5,545 nt of DNA from an uncultured Arcobacter sp. (GCA_913062735.1 CAJXWI010000203.1:1-5545), one strand, 5' to 3'; positions 1 through 5,421 are shown, numbered from the stretch's first letter. Notes: a model not told the origin generated them from the letters alone. Numbers and translations are program-made.

Positions 1-174
1 GCTGATTGTATTGTTGATATTGTTGAAACAGGTGCAACTATGAAACAAAATGGTTTAGAAGTAGGGGCTACTATTATGGAAACGTCTGCTCATTTAATCG
101 TAAACAAAAATGCTTATTATTCAAAAAAAGCAGCGATCTTTTCATTAAAAGAGAAAATAGAAGCTGTTTTATAG
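1..174 (+). CDS. hisG: ATP phosphoribosyltransferase, C-terminal end (partial, 5' end outside window)
   Basis: The first 57 codons read in frame from base 1 to a TAG at 172-174. HisG catalyses the first step of histidine synthesis, joining ATP and PRPP in the cytoplasm. The visible part carries the family's conserved C-terminal catalytic-domain pattern, IVDIVETGATMKQNGL, followed by IMETSAHLIVNK; the D-V-TG-T segment belongs to the PRPP/phosphate-binding loop. The protein stops about 25 residues after this block, so the roughly 80-residue ACT-like regulatory domain of long-form HisG is absent. This points to the short form, which in known systems works with the HisZ regulatory subunit, encoded elsewhere. 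The stop codon overlaps the next gene's GTG by one base, so the two are probably translationally coupled. Identification is confident despite truncation by the window edge. Confidence 0.9.
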   Translation, partial: ADCIVDIVETGATMKQNGLEVGATIMETSAHLIVNKNAYYSKKAAIFSLKEKIEAVL

Positions 175-869
175 TGGGTTTAGATTTATATTCAAAAATT
201 GAACCTTACTTAGAATTAGAAGAAGAAGTAAAAGAATTGCACTCTGCTTTTCTAGGTTTGATTTTTGAAAAGAATTTAAACGATATAATTGATATTGGCT
301 GTGGGCAAGGTGCTTTTATGATGCATTTATTGGCTAATGGCGTAGAAGCGTATGGAATTGATTTAAGTGTTGAACAAATAAAAGTCTGCCAAAGTTTTAA
401 TCTACGTGCAGATGCTATGGATATCAAAGACGTTGAAGATACTTTTGCTTGTGCAACAGCAATTTTTGATGTACTTAATTATATTCCACAAAGTTCTTTA
501 GAAGATTTCTTAAAAAATACCCATAAAATATTAAATGAAAATGGTTATTTTATTTTTGATGTCAATACGCTCTTTGGTTTTGAAGAAATAGCTCAAGGTT
601 CTTTAAATATTAATCAAAAAGATAAATTTATAGCAATCGATGCCCTTTTTGAAAACAATGAATTACAAACAGATATGACACTATTTTCAAAAGAAAAAAA
701 CAATACATATACTAAAGAACAAGACAGTATTACTCAATACTATCACACCTTAGAGTATTTAAAAAATGCACTAACAAATGCGGGCTTTGAAATAGAAAAT
801 GTAATTAACTTTAATCTTCACAGTGACGAAGATGCAGATAAATATATCTTTGTATGTAAAAAGATTTAA
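174..869 (+). CDS. Class I SAM-dependent methyltransferase
   Basis: A 231-residue Rossmann-fold methyltransferase that transfers a methyl group from S-adenosylmethionine; the acceptor cannot be told from sequence. The glycine-rich SAM-binding motif I is IIDIGCGQG (residues 38-46). The acidic end of strand 2 follows in YGIDLS (60-65), then DAMD (80-83), the motif-IV-like stretch AIFDVLNYI (96-104), and a strand with GYFIFDVNT (124-132). The C-terminal half is less conserved and probably forms the acceptor pocket. The start is GTG at 174: it overlaps the hisG stop (TAGTG), no in-frame ATG occurs before residue 49, and no strong Shine-Dalgarno is visible, so translation probably depends on ribosomes finishing hisG. 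The cytoplasmic, roughly 230-residue size fits small-molecule methyltransferases. Nothing in it shows a role in histidine synthesis; the link to hisG is positional only. Confidence 0.85.
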   Translation: MGLDLYSKIEPYLELEEEVKELHSAFLGLIFEKNLNDIIDIGCGQGAFMMHLLANGVEAYGIDLSVEQIKVCQSFNLRADAMDIKDVEDTFACATAIFDVLNYIPQSSLEDFLKNTHKILNENGYFIFDVNTLFGFEEIAQGSLNINQKDKFIAIDALFENNELQTDMTLFSKEKNNTYTKEQDSITQYYHTLEYLKNALTNAGFEIENVINFNLHSDEDADKYIFVCKKI

Positions 870-900
870 ACTGTTATAAAATACTTAAGGAATTAAGAAT

Positions 901-1509
901 ATGGAAAGCTTTACACTAACATTACTTGTATCAATATTTATGTTCTCTTTTGCAACTTCAATCACTCCTGGTCCTAATAACATTATGCTTTTATCTTCTG
1001 GTTTAACTTTTGGTTATAAAAGAACCTTGCCCCATATTTTAGGTGTGGTGCTTGGTTTTCCTTTGATGACTATTTTTGTGGGACTTGGATTGGGAGAATT
1101 TTTTAAAGCTTATCCTATTGCTTTTACAGTTTTAAAAGTTATTGGAATTGCCTACTTACTTTTTTTATCTTGGAAAATTGCAAATTCGAATCCCGAATTC
1201 AAAAAAAATGATGAAGCGTCTAATCCCATGAAGTTTTTGCCTATTGTATTATTTCAATGGATGAATCCAAAAAACTGGATTAAGATTATTACTGCTATGT
1301 CTGTATATGTAACATCTGTTGAGCATGCGAGTATGCAGATTTTAATCATTACTTTTATTTTCTTTTCAACAATTCTTATCTCTGCAAACTCATGGGCAAT
1401 AGGTGGAGTAGTTTTAAAAAAACTAATCAAAAGTCCTAAGGGTATAAAGCGCTTTAACATTGTTATGGCAATACTATTAGTACTCTCACTTGTACCAAGT
1501 GTGATTTAA
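901..1509 (+). CDS. LysE/RhtB-family amino-acid exporter
   Basis: A 202-residue inner-membrane protein of the LysE superfamily, which exports amino acids or related small molecules using the proton gradient. The family hallmark TPGPNN is at residues 22-27, at the end of the first membrane helix. A glycine-rich second helix (about 42-64) and a third (about 72-92) follow, then a charged loop (93-110), the conserved FQWMNPKNW (118-126) and further helices at about 145-168 and 184-201. Length and six-helix layout match full-length family members. The ATG at 901 is preceded by AAGGA at 887-891, a good ribosome-binding site. The gap to the methyltransferase is only 31 bases with no terminator, so both probably share the hisG transcript. 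The substrate cannot be predicted; threonine, homoserine, lysine and other amino acids are all used within the family. Confidence 0.92.
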   Translation: MESFTLTLLVSIFMFSFATSITPGPNNIMLLSSGLTFGYKRTLPHILGVVLGFPLMTIFVGLGLGEFFKAYPIAFTVLKVIGIAYLLFLSWKIANSNPEFKKNDEASNPMKFLPIVLFQWMNPKNWIKIITAMSVYVTSVEHASMQILIITFIFFSTILISANSWAIGGVVLKKLIKSPKGIKRFNIVMAILLVLSLVPSVI

Positions 1510-1520
1510 TAAAATTACAC
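1499..1520 (+). terminator. Possible weak stem-loop at end of exporter gene
   Basis: GTGTGATT (1499-1506) can pair with AATTACAC (1513-1520), giving eight pairs including one G-U around a six-base loop that includes the exporter's stop codon. It lies in the 26-base gap between convergent genes, where transcription from the left should end. There is no proper U-run afterwards, so it may be only a weak or Rho-assisted end point, or chance. Confidence 0.25.
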
Positions 1521-1535
1521 CCTTAAAGTTTAATC

Positions 1536-1736
1536 TTAGCTTTTATTGCATGTATTTTTACACGAAGTGCTTAAACTTAAGGGGCAATATAAAGGGCACC
1601 AAGATACTAGAGCTGTGATTAGTGGAATAAGTCCAATTAATCCTAAATATGAGTGTTCTATAATTCCATATGCTATTAATGCAAGTCCTATAATAATACG
1701 TATACTTTTATCTATTTTTCCTATGTTCTTTTTCAT
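1536..1736 (-). CDS. DUF2892 (YgaP-like) small inner-membrane protein with cysteine-rich tail
   Basis: A 66-residue protein recognised as DUF2892, the membrane domain also found at the end of the rhodanese YgaP. The N-terminal pattern NIGKIDKSIRIIIGLAL (4-20) matches the family's usual N-G-x-D-R-x-x-R-x-x-x-G opening. Two short hydrophobic segments (about 12-25 and 30-45) form a hairpin in the membrane. The family's C-P-L-Y motif is at 47-50. The tail is unusual, with cysteines at 47, 51, 59 and 63 (C-x3-C-x7-C-x3-C). Family function is unknown, though its rhodanese link suggests sulfur or thiol chemistry. The start at 1736 has AAGGA five bases upstream (1742-1746). It lies 67 bases downstream of, and on the same strand as, the Crp/Fnr gene, with a palindromic operator candidate between them. 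Confidence 0.85.
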   Translation of the reverse strand: MKKNIGKIDKSIRIIIGLALIAYGIIEHSYLGLIGLIPLITALVSWCPLYCPLSLSTSCKNTCNKS

Positions 1737-1753
1737 GTTAATCCTTGTTTTAA

Positions 1754-1766
1754 TAAGGGAAGTTTA
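1754..1766 (-). promoter_or_regulatory. Possible -10 region and start point for the DUF2892 gene
   Basis: Reading the minus strand, TAAACT (1766-1761) matches four of six bases of TATAAT, and an A at 1754 sits at the right distance to be the first transcribed base. The palindrome centred at 1795.5 would then be at -41.5, the standard position for a Crp/Fnr activator contacting RNA polymerase. This is inferred from spacing only; no good -35 hexamer is visible, as expected for an activator-dependent promoter. Confidence 0.3.
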
Positions 1767-1788
1767 GGATAAATAGAAGTTTTTGTAT

Positions 1789-1802
1789 GTAACATATGTT
1801 AC
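1789..1802. promoter_or_regulatory. Perfect 14-bp palindrome GTAAC-N4-GTTAC, candidate Crp/Fnr-family operator
   Basis: GTAACATATGTTAC is its own reverse complement. It begins one base beyond the Crp/Fnr stop codon and lies about 59 bases (centre) upstream of the DUF2892 start. Length and symmetry match the 14-bp sites bound by dimeric Crp/Fnr regulators, such as TTGAT-N4-ATCAA for Fnr and TTAACA-N2-TGTTAA for PrfA. From memory, GTAAC-N4-GTTAC has also been predicted as the site of HcpR-type Crp/Fnr regulators of nitrosative-stress genes in some anaerobes. As RNA it would form only a five-pair stem with no following U-run, so it is not a convincing intrinsic terminator. The likely binder is the adjacent regulator, but this is an inference. 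Confidence 0.6.
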
Positions 1803-1803
1803 T

Positions 1804-2403
1804 TTATATTGTTATTCTTGATCTGTATAGTGTCAGATGTTTATTTTTTTCTAAGTCTTTTAGTACTCTTGAAATCACAACCCTTGATGTAGCAAAGTGT
1901 TGAGCAATTTCTTCATGGGTTATGAAAATCTCTTTTTGCTTTTTGCTTTTTAAAAATTCTAATATTCTTGAATCTAAGCGTTTGAATTTTATGTCTTCTA
2001 TTAGGGTTGTTAAAGATGAGAAACCAAGAGAGAAGAGAGAAAAAACAAAAGTTTGATAGCTTGGGCTTTTAATTAATAATTCTTGTACTATTTTTTTAGG
2101 TGTTAATAAAGCTTTGATTTTTTTTGTAGTTACAGCTGAACCTATTGTTTTGGTTGAACTTAAGGCACTTGAAGTGTTTATAATACATTGTTGACCTGGT
2201 TTTATAGTATAAAGCGAGATTTCTTCATCTAAACTTCCATTCATATATAAGCGTATTTCTCCTTCTTGTAAAAATAGAATGTCTTTGCATATATCATCTT
2301 GATAAAATAAAATAGTGTTTTTTTCAAGCTCTATATATTTAGAGTTATTTCTTAAAAAAGACAAATCTTCTTCTGATAAGATAGAAAAGAGTTCTTCATT
2401 CAT
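1804..2403 (-). CDS. Crp/Fnr-family transcriptional regulator
   Basis: A 199-residue cytoplasmic DNA-binding regulator. Residues about 5-105 form the cyclic-nucleotide-binding-like sensor barrel (ILFYQDDICKDILFLQEGEI, 31-50, then IKPGQQCIINTSS, 67-79). A long dimer helix spans about 107-140, and a winged helix-turn-helix follows at about 141-199. The helix-turn-helix is ITHEEIAQHFATSRVVISRV (161-180). The N-terminal cysteine cluster that holds Fnr's 4Fe-4S centre is missing; only Cys39 and Cys73 are present, so oxygen sensing by that mechanism is unlikely. Ser178 and Arg179 match Fnr's DNA-contacting Ser212/Arg213, but Glu209 is replaced by Val175, suggesting a different half-site preference. 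The ATG at 2403 has AAGG six bases upstream. The ligand is unknown; nitric oxide through haem, a thiol signal or a redox cue are possible. It probably controls the DUF2892 gene and perhaps the divergent flavoprotein gene. Confidence 0.88.
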   Translation of the reverse strand: MNEELFSILSEEDLSFLRNNSKYIELEKNTILFYQDDICKDILFLQEGEIRLYMNGSLDEEISLYTIKPGQQCIINTSSALSSTKTIGSAVTTKKIKALLTPKKIVQELLIKSPSYQTFVFSLFSLGFSSLTTLIEDIKFKRLDSRILEFLKSKKQKEIFITHEEIAQHFATSRVVISRVLKDLEKNKHLTLYRSRITI

Positions 2404-2425
2404 ACTTGACCTTTTATGTTTTGCG

Positions 2426-2442
2426 TATATTACACTAATATA
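2426..2442 (-). promoter_or_regulatory. Inverted repeat over the likely Crp/Fnr gene promoter
   Basis: TATATTA-CAC-TAATATA has two seven-base arms around three bases. Read on the minus strand it contains TAATAT, a plausible -10 element about 20 bases upstream of the ribosome-binding site. A protein bound here would block or shape transcription of the regulator, so autoregulation is possible. No good -35 is visible. It does not match the GTAAC-N4-GTTAC site. Confidence 0.35.
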
Positions 2443-2531
2443 TTTTAATTGATGGTTTAAAAGAATTCCAGTGAGCGCACACTAAACTTGTCAATAAGGG
2501 CTAATTAAAAGAAAAAAAGTAATTAAAAAAA

Positions 2532-2558
2532 GCTGTAATATAAGCATGATATAACAGC
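2532..2558. repeat. Interrupted inverted repeat in the divergent control region
   Basis: GCTGT (2532-2536) pairs with ACAGC (2554-2558), and ATAT (2538-2541) pairs with ATAT (2549-2552), with one mismatch between the two stems and a seven-base centre. It includes G/C pairs, so it stands out from the AT background. No gene ends here, so it is not a terminator. It could be an operator or, if transcribed, a leader hairpin. Confidence 0.4.
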
Positions 2559-2609
2559 CAGAAAATTATTGAAGAAATGCTTACTTTAATAGTAGATTAA
2601 CTAAATAAC

Positions 2610-2625
2610 TAATATAATTATATTA
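2610..2625. repeat. Perfect 16-bp AT-only palindrome
   Basis: TAATATAATTATATTA is a perfect self-complement and contains a TATAAT (2613-2618). Its halves, TAATATA and TATATTA, are the same seven-mers that form the dyad at 2426-2442, in the opposite order. It might be a binding site controlling the plus-strand gene. It contains only A and T, so chance is a real alternative. Confidence 0.3.
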
Positions 2626-2638
2626 AGAAGAGCAAGAA

Positions 2639-2644
2639 TATAAT
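2639..2644 (+). promoter_or_regulatory. Possible -10 element for the flavoprotein gene
   Basis: A perfect TATAAT lies about 120 bases upstream of the preferred ATG. There is no recognisable -35 hexamer, which is common in Campylobacterota, where the -35 is poorly conserved. TATAAT at 2613-2618 and TACAAT at 2685-2690 are alternatives, so the exact promoter is uncertain. Confidence 0.35.
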
Positions 2645-2764
2645 AGAAAATATACTCCATCCTGTTATAAGAATTTACTTTTAATACAATGTCAATTGCA
2701 TGGTTTAAAAGTAATATTATACTGTCTCAATCACTTCTATAAGAAATATACAAAGATAAAATCA

Positions 2765-3733
2765 ATGAATTACAATAAAAAAATAAAAACCACACTAGCA
2801 AAAATCAAAAACTTGAATTTAAATGCTATGGATGAGGATAAGGATATTTTGAAAAAAGCATTTGATATTGCTTTTGATAATGATATTTTTGCTTTATATA
2901 AATATTCTGCACCTTTACAAGAAAAATACAAAGCTATATTATTATCAGAATTTGCTAAGATTTCGGGATCTCTTGCTTTTTTAGCTATTCAAATACTAGC
3001 TGCAAATGCGATTATGAATAAAAATGACTTTTCAAGAAAAGAACGGTTTTTTAAAAAAAAATGTGGTATAGCTATTAATCATTTGCACTTAAAAACTACG
3101 CAAGTACAGGCTAAAAAAGTTAAAAATGGGTATCTATTAACAGGAGCTTTGACGTGGGCCAGTGGTTATGGAATCTTTGATTCTTTATTAATAGGCTTTC
3201 ATCATAAAGAGTATGAATTAGAAGTACTAAGCTCTTTTAAAAATAAAAAAGGCTTCATTATTTCGTCCTCTTGTAATACTTTTGTAGGATATTCAATAAA
3301 CACAGTAAATATTGAATTAAAAGATTTTTTTGTAAAAGATAAAAATATTGTATCATCAAATAATATGGGTAATTATTCTAAAAATCGCTCCTTAGCTAAG
3401 AGCATACATTACTGTATTTATGGTTTGGGAAAAGCTGCTATTAAAGACTCTAATAATACTAGCTTTAAAACAGAGTCAAAACTGCTTTTAAAAAAGAAAC
3501 AAGAAGCAGTTAAAGCATGTACGGATGCAAAAGAATTGAGTATCTTAAGAGTAGAGTTGTTTTTATTTGTGCAAGAATTAATTACAACAGCAATGGTCTT
3601 AAACGGAGGAAAATCTATTTTTGCACATTCTTCTTTTCAACGATATTATCGCGAAATAATAATGTTTAATACCAATGGTTTAAATCAAAACCTAAAAGAT
3701 ATTTTTCTACTTAAGTATGAAAGTAAATCTTAA
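2765..3733 (+). CDS. Divergent acyl-CoA dehydrogenase-like flavoprotein
   Basis: A 322-residue protein with the layout of acyl-CoA dehydrogenase-fold flavoproteins. There is a helical N-terminal part (about 1-85, with ISGSLAFLAIQI at 66-77). A beta domain follows, carrying NGYLLTGALTWASGYGIFDS (121-140), the counterpart of the family's GG-Y-x-L-x-G-x-x-x-W-x-(S/T)-G flavin-side motif, and VGYSINTVNIEL (174-185). The C-terminal helical part includes NGGKSIFAHSSFQRYYRE (280-297), like the family's G-x-x-x-x-x-x-S-x-x-Q-R-x-x-R-D. It is shorter than the usual 380-400 residues, very lysine-rich (about 43 lysines by hand count), and lacks a clear catalytic glutamate or the His seen after the final R-x-x-R-D in the monooxygenase branch. 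The frame stays open upstream to a TTG at 2696, but those 23 residues look non-conserved and lack a ribosome-binding site. ATG 2765 is preferred, though its own site is also weak. Reaction and substrate are unknown. Confidence 0.65.
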   Translation: MNYNKKIKTTLAKIKNLNLNAMDEDKDILKKAFDIAFDNDIFALYKYSAPLQEKYKAILLSEFAKISGSLAFLAIQILAANAIMNKNDFSRKERFFKKKCGIAINHLHLKTTQVQAKKVKNGYLLTGALTWASGYGIFDSLLIGFHHKEYELEVLSSFKNKKGFIISSSCNTFVGYSINTVNIELKDFFVKDKNIVSSNNMGNYSKNRSLAKSIHYCIYGLGKAAIKDSNNTSFKTESKLLLKKKQEAVKACTDAKELSILRVELFLFVQELITTAMVLNGGKSIFAHSSFQRYYREIIMFNTNGLNQNLKDIFLLKYESKS

Positions 3734-3838
3734 GGCTGTGATTGTTTGCTCACATAAGAGTTTATTTGTACTCATTGAATTATTTGCGTAAGCTATTAAA
3801 ATTTTGATGCTAACTGCCATGAAAATAAAAAGATAGAT

Positions 3839-3875
3839 AAAAAAGAGGACAGTTACTTTCTGCCCTCAGTTTTGT
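3839..3875. terminator. Strong Rho-independent terminator, probably bidirectional
   Basis: GAGGACAG (3845-3852) pairs with CTGCCCTC (3860-3867): eight pairs, one of them G-U, around a seven-base loop. On the minus strand the stem is followed at once by six T (complement of 3839-3844), a classic terminator placed just after the symporter stop. On the plus strand the same stem runs into a T-rich tract (AGTTTTGTTTATTTATTT from 3868), so it can also stop the flavoprotein transcript arriving from the left. Confidence 0.85.
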
Positions 3876-5291
3876 TTATTTATTTCCCCAAATAGAGTCA
3901 TCAACTCCTTTAATTTCAGGAAATTTTGTAGAATTAAAAGTAGGCTCTTTGCCTTCTTTTCTTTGCTCTAAAAAATCTTTTGTTAATTTTACAACGGTTC
4001 CAGATAAAAGAACTATAGCTACTAAGTTAATGCTTGCCATTAATCCCATGGCTGCATCTGCTGCATTAAATACAGTAGCAACACTTTTAAATGAACCCCA
4101 TAAAACCATTCCAATAACACTTATTCTTAAGATTAATAAACCTAATTTATTACCAATACCTAAGTATGTAAAAGCATTTTCAGCATAAGTATAGTTTCCA
4201 ATAATAGAAGTAAAGGCAAAAAAGAAAATTGCAATAGCAATAAAATAAACTCCTGCATCCCCAATATGAACAGATAAAGCAGCTTGTGTTAATTCAATAC
4301 CTGTAACTCCTGAACCATGATCCATAATTCCAGATAATAAAATCATAATAGCAGTAGCTGTACAGATTAAAATTGTATCAATAAATACACCCAAGGCTTG
4401 AACAAACCCTTGTGAAGAGGGATGATGTGGGGCTGGTACTGCGACTGCTGCAATATTTGGTGCAGAACCCATACCTGCTTCATTTGAAAAGAGTCCTCTT
4501 TTAATACCATTCATCATAGCAGCCATTACTCCACCCGTTACTCCCCCAGCAGCTTCTTGCAGACCAAAAGCACTTTTAATAATAGTCATTAAAATTTCAG
4601 GTACTACAGTGATATTTACCATTACTACATATAAAGCTACTAATAAATATATTCCAGCCATTAAAGGAACAATAATTTGAGCAATTTTTGCAACGCTTTT
4701 AATTCCTCCAAAAATCACTAAAGCCGTTAACGCAGCAATAATAATTGCAATATAGGATTTATCTAAATCAAAAGCAGTAGATACTGCACCTGCGATGGAA
4801 TTTGCTTGTACGGCATTAAATACTAAACCAAAAGCAATAATCAAACTAATTGCAAAAATGGATGCAAAAAGAGGAGAATTTAAGCCCTTAGATATATAAA
4901 AAGCAGGTCCTCCTCTGTACGCATTGTTTTCATCTTTAATTTTATATAATTGAGCCAGTGTACTTTCTGAATATGCTGTTGCCATTCCAACAAGTGCAAC
5001 CATCCACATCCAAAAAATAGCTCCAGGCCCACCTAGATATAAAGCAACTGCTACTCCTGCTAAATTACCTGTTCCTACTCTTGATGCTAATGAAATCATC
5101 AAGGCTTGAAAAGGAGTGATTCCGGAACTGTCATCTGCTCCTTTGTTTGAAACTGACTTGAACATTTCCTTGAAATGTATAAATTGCAAAAATTTTAATT
5201 TAAGCGTAAAAAAAACTCCAACTATAAGTAACCCATATATAAGTATATATCCCCAAAACACTGTGTTGAGAAAATCAATAATCATATCCAT
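3876..5291 (-). CDS. AGCS-family sodium:alanine/glycine symporter
   Basis: A 471-residue polytopic inner-membrane protein of the alanine or glycine:cation symporter family, which takes up small neutral amino acids with sodium. Family blocks are clear: GITPFQALMISLASRVGTGN (57-76), then GGPGAIFWMWMVALVGMATA (87-106) with ES-x-LAQLYK after it, GGVTGGVMAAMMNGIKRGLF (249-268), and SNEAGMGSAPNIAAVAV (269-285) with HHP-x-x-QGF (289-296) and the DT-x-x-x-CTAT stretch (305-313). About ten hydrophobic helices span the protein, the first at about 12-30 and the last at about 415-435, followed by a charged cytoplasmic tail. Length is normal and nothing is broken. ATG 5291 is chosen because AAGGAG lies five bases upstream (5297-5302). 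It is followed by a strong terminator and appears to be transcribed alone. Alanine, glycine or serine could be the substrate. Confidence 0.95.
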   Translation of the reverse strand: MDMIIDFLNTVFWGYILIYGLLIVGVFFTLKLKFLQFIHFKEMFKSVSNKGADDSSGITPFQALMISLASRVGTGNLAGVAVALYLGGPGAIFWMWMVALVGMATAYSESTLAQLYKIKDENNAYRGGPAFYISKGLNSPLFASIFAISLIIAFGLVFNAVQANSIAGAVSTAFDLDKSYIAIIIAALTALVIFGGIKSVAKIAQIIVPLMAGIYLLVALYVVMVNITVVPEILMTIIKSAFGLQEAAGGVTGGVMAAMMNGIKRGLFSNEAGMGSAPNIAAVAVPAPHHPSSQGFVQALGVFIDTILICTATAIMILLSGIMDHGSGVTGIELTQAALSVHIGDAGVYFIAIAIFFFAFTSIIGNYTYAENAFTYLGIGNKLGLLILRISVIGMVLWGSFKSVATVFNAADAAMGLMASINLVAIVLLSGTVVKLTKDFLEQRKEGKEPTFNSTKFPEIKGVDDSIWGNK

Positions 5292-5305
5292 TCTAGCTCC
5301 TTTTT

Positions 5306-5328
5306 TTATACAATTTATAAATGTATAA
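5306..5328. repeat. Inverted repeat just upstream of the symporter ribosome-binding site
   Basis: TTATACA (5306-5312) and TGTATAA (5322-5328) are perfect inverted arms around nine AT bases. It ends a few bases before the symporter's AAGGAG, so it may be an operator between promoter and gene or a weak leader hairpin affecting ribosome access. All but two bases of the arms are A/T, so chance is possible. Confidence 0.35.
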
Positions 5329-5341
5329 TGACAATAATTCT

Positions 5342-5363
5342 ATTATATTATAACTTATAATAT
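5342..5363 (-). promoter_or_regulatory. Putative symporter promoter within a perfect 19-bp dyad
   Basis: ATATTATAA-C-TTATAATAT (5345-5363) is a perfect inverted repeat with one central base. Read on the minus strand it supplies TATAAT at 5352-5347, with a second overlapping TATAAT at 5347-5342. This would start symporter mRNA near 5335-5341 with a leader of about 45-50 bases. A TTGTCA at 5378-5373 is the best -35-like match but is 20 bases away from the first TATAAT, longer than ideal. The symmetry also puts TATAAT on the plus strand (5356-5361). Confidence 0.4.
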
Positions 5364-5421
5364 TATTTAATTTGACAAAATGAAGTGTTTTAATAATCTT
5401 ATTCTAATTGAGCTGTGGGGT

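Larger units (their letters stand above)
2404..2764. other. Divergent intergenic region, AT-rich, no gene seen
   Basis: About 360 bases between the Crp/Fnr start (minus strand) and the preferred start of the flavoprotein gene (plus strand). No convincing small gene was found in any frame. It holds the Crp/Fnr ribosome-binding site and putative promoter dyad (2426-2442), several A-tracts at 2507-2531 that could bend DNA, a stem-loop-like dyad (2532-2558), a 16-base AT palindrome (2610-2625) and a TATAAT (2639-2644). TAAGCAT (2541-2547) could also pair with ATGCTTA (2577-2583), which would compete with the first dyad. The density of symmetric elements suggests a regulated divergent control region, though AT-rich DNA produces some by chance. 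Confidence 0.6.

Noticed and set aside
1309..1323. GTAAC-ATCT-GTTGA inside the exporter gene, resembling the 14-bp operator
   Set aside because: Only one half-site is intact, and it lies deep inside a coding region on the opposite transcription unit, so it is most likely coincidence.
1541..1767. Plus-strand open frame opposite the DUF2892 gene
   Set aside because: It is the antisense shadow of the minus-strand gene, which has a family match and a ribosome-binding site. The plus frame has neither.
1741..1770. Leader pairing of ATCCT with AGGAT that would hide the DUF2892 ribosome-binding site
   Set aside because: Only five pairs with a long loop; too weak to call an RNA switch. If the start is at 1754, the upstream strand would not be in the transcript.
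2696..2764. Upstream extension of the flavoprotein gene from a TTG start
   Set aside because: The 23 extra residues show no family similarity by eye and no ribosome-binding site precedes the TTG. The ATG at 2765 fits better, although it also lacks a strong site.
3734..3838. Gap after the flavoprotein gene checked for a small gene or RNA
   Set aside because: All frames are short and lack ribosome-binding sites. No structure was seen apart from the terminator at its right end.
5372..5399. Plus-strand TTGACA (5372-5377) followed by TAATCT as a possible promoter
   Set aside because: The -35 is perfect, but no plus-strand gene follows inside the window and the downstream DNA is open on the minus strand. 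It may be incidental.
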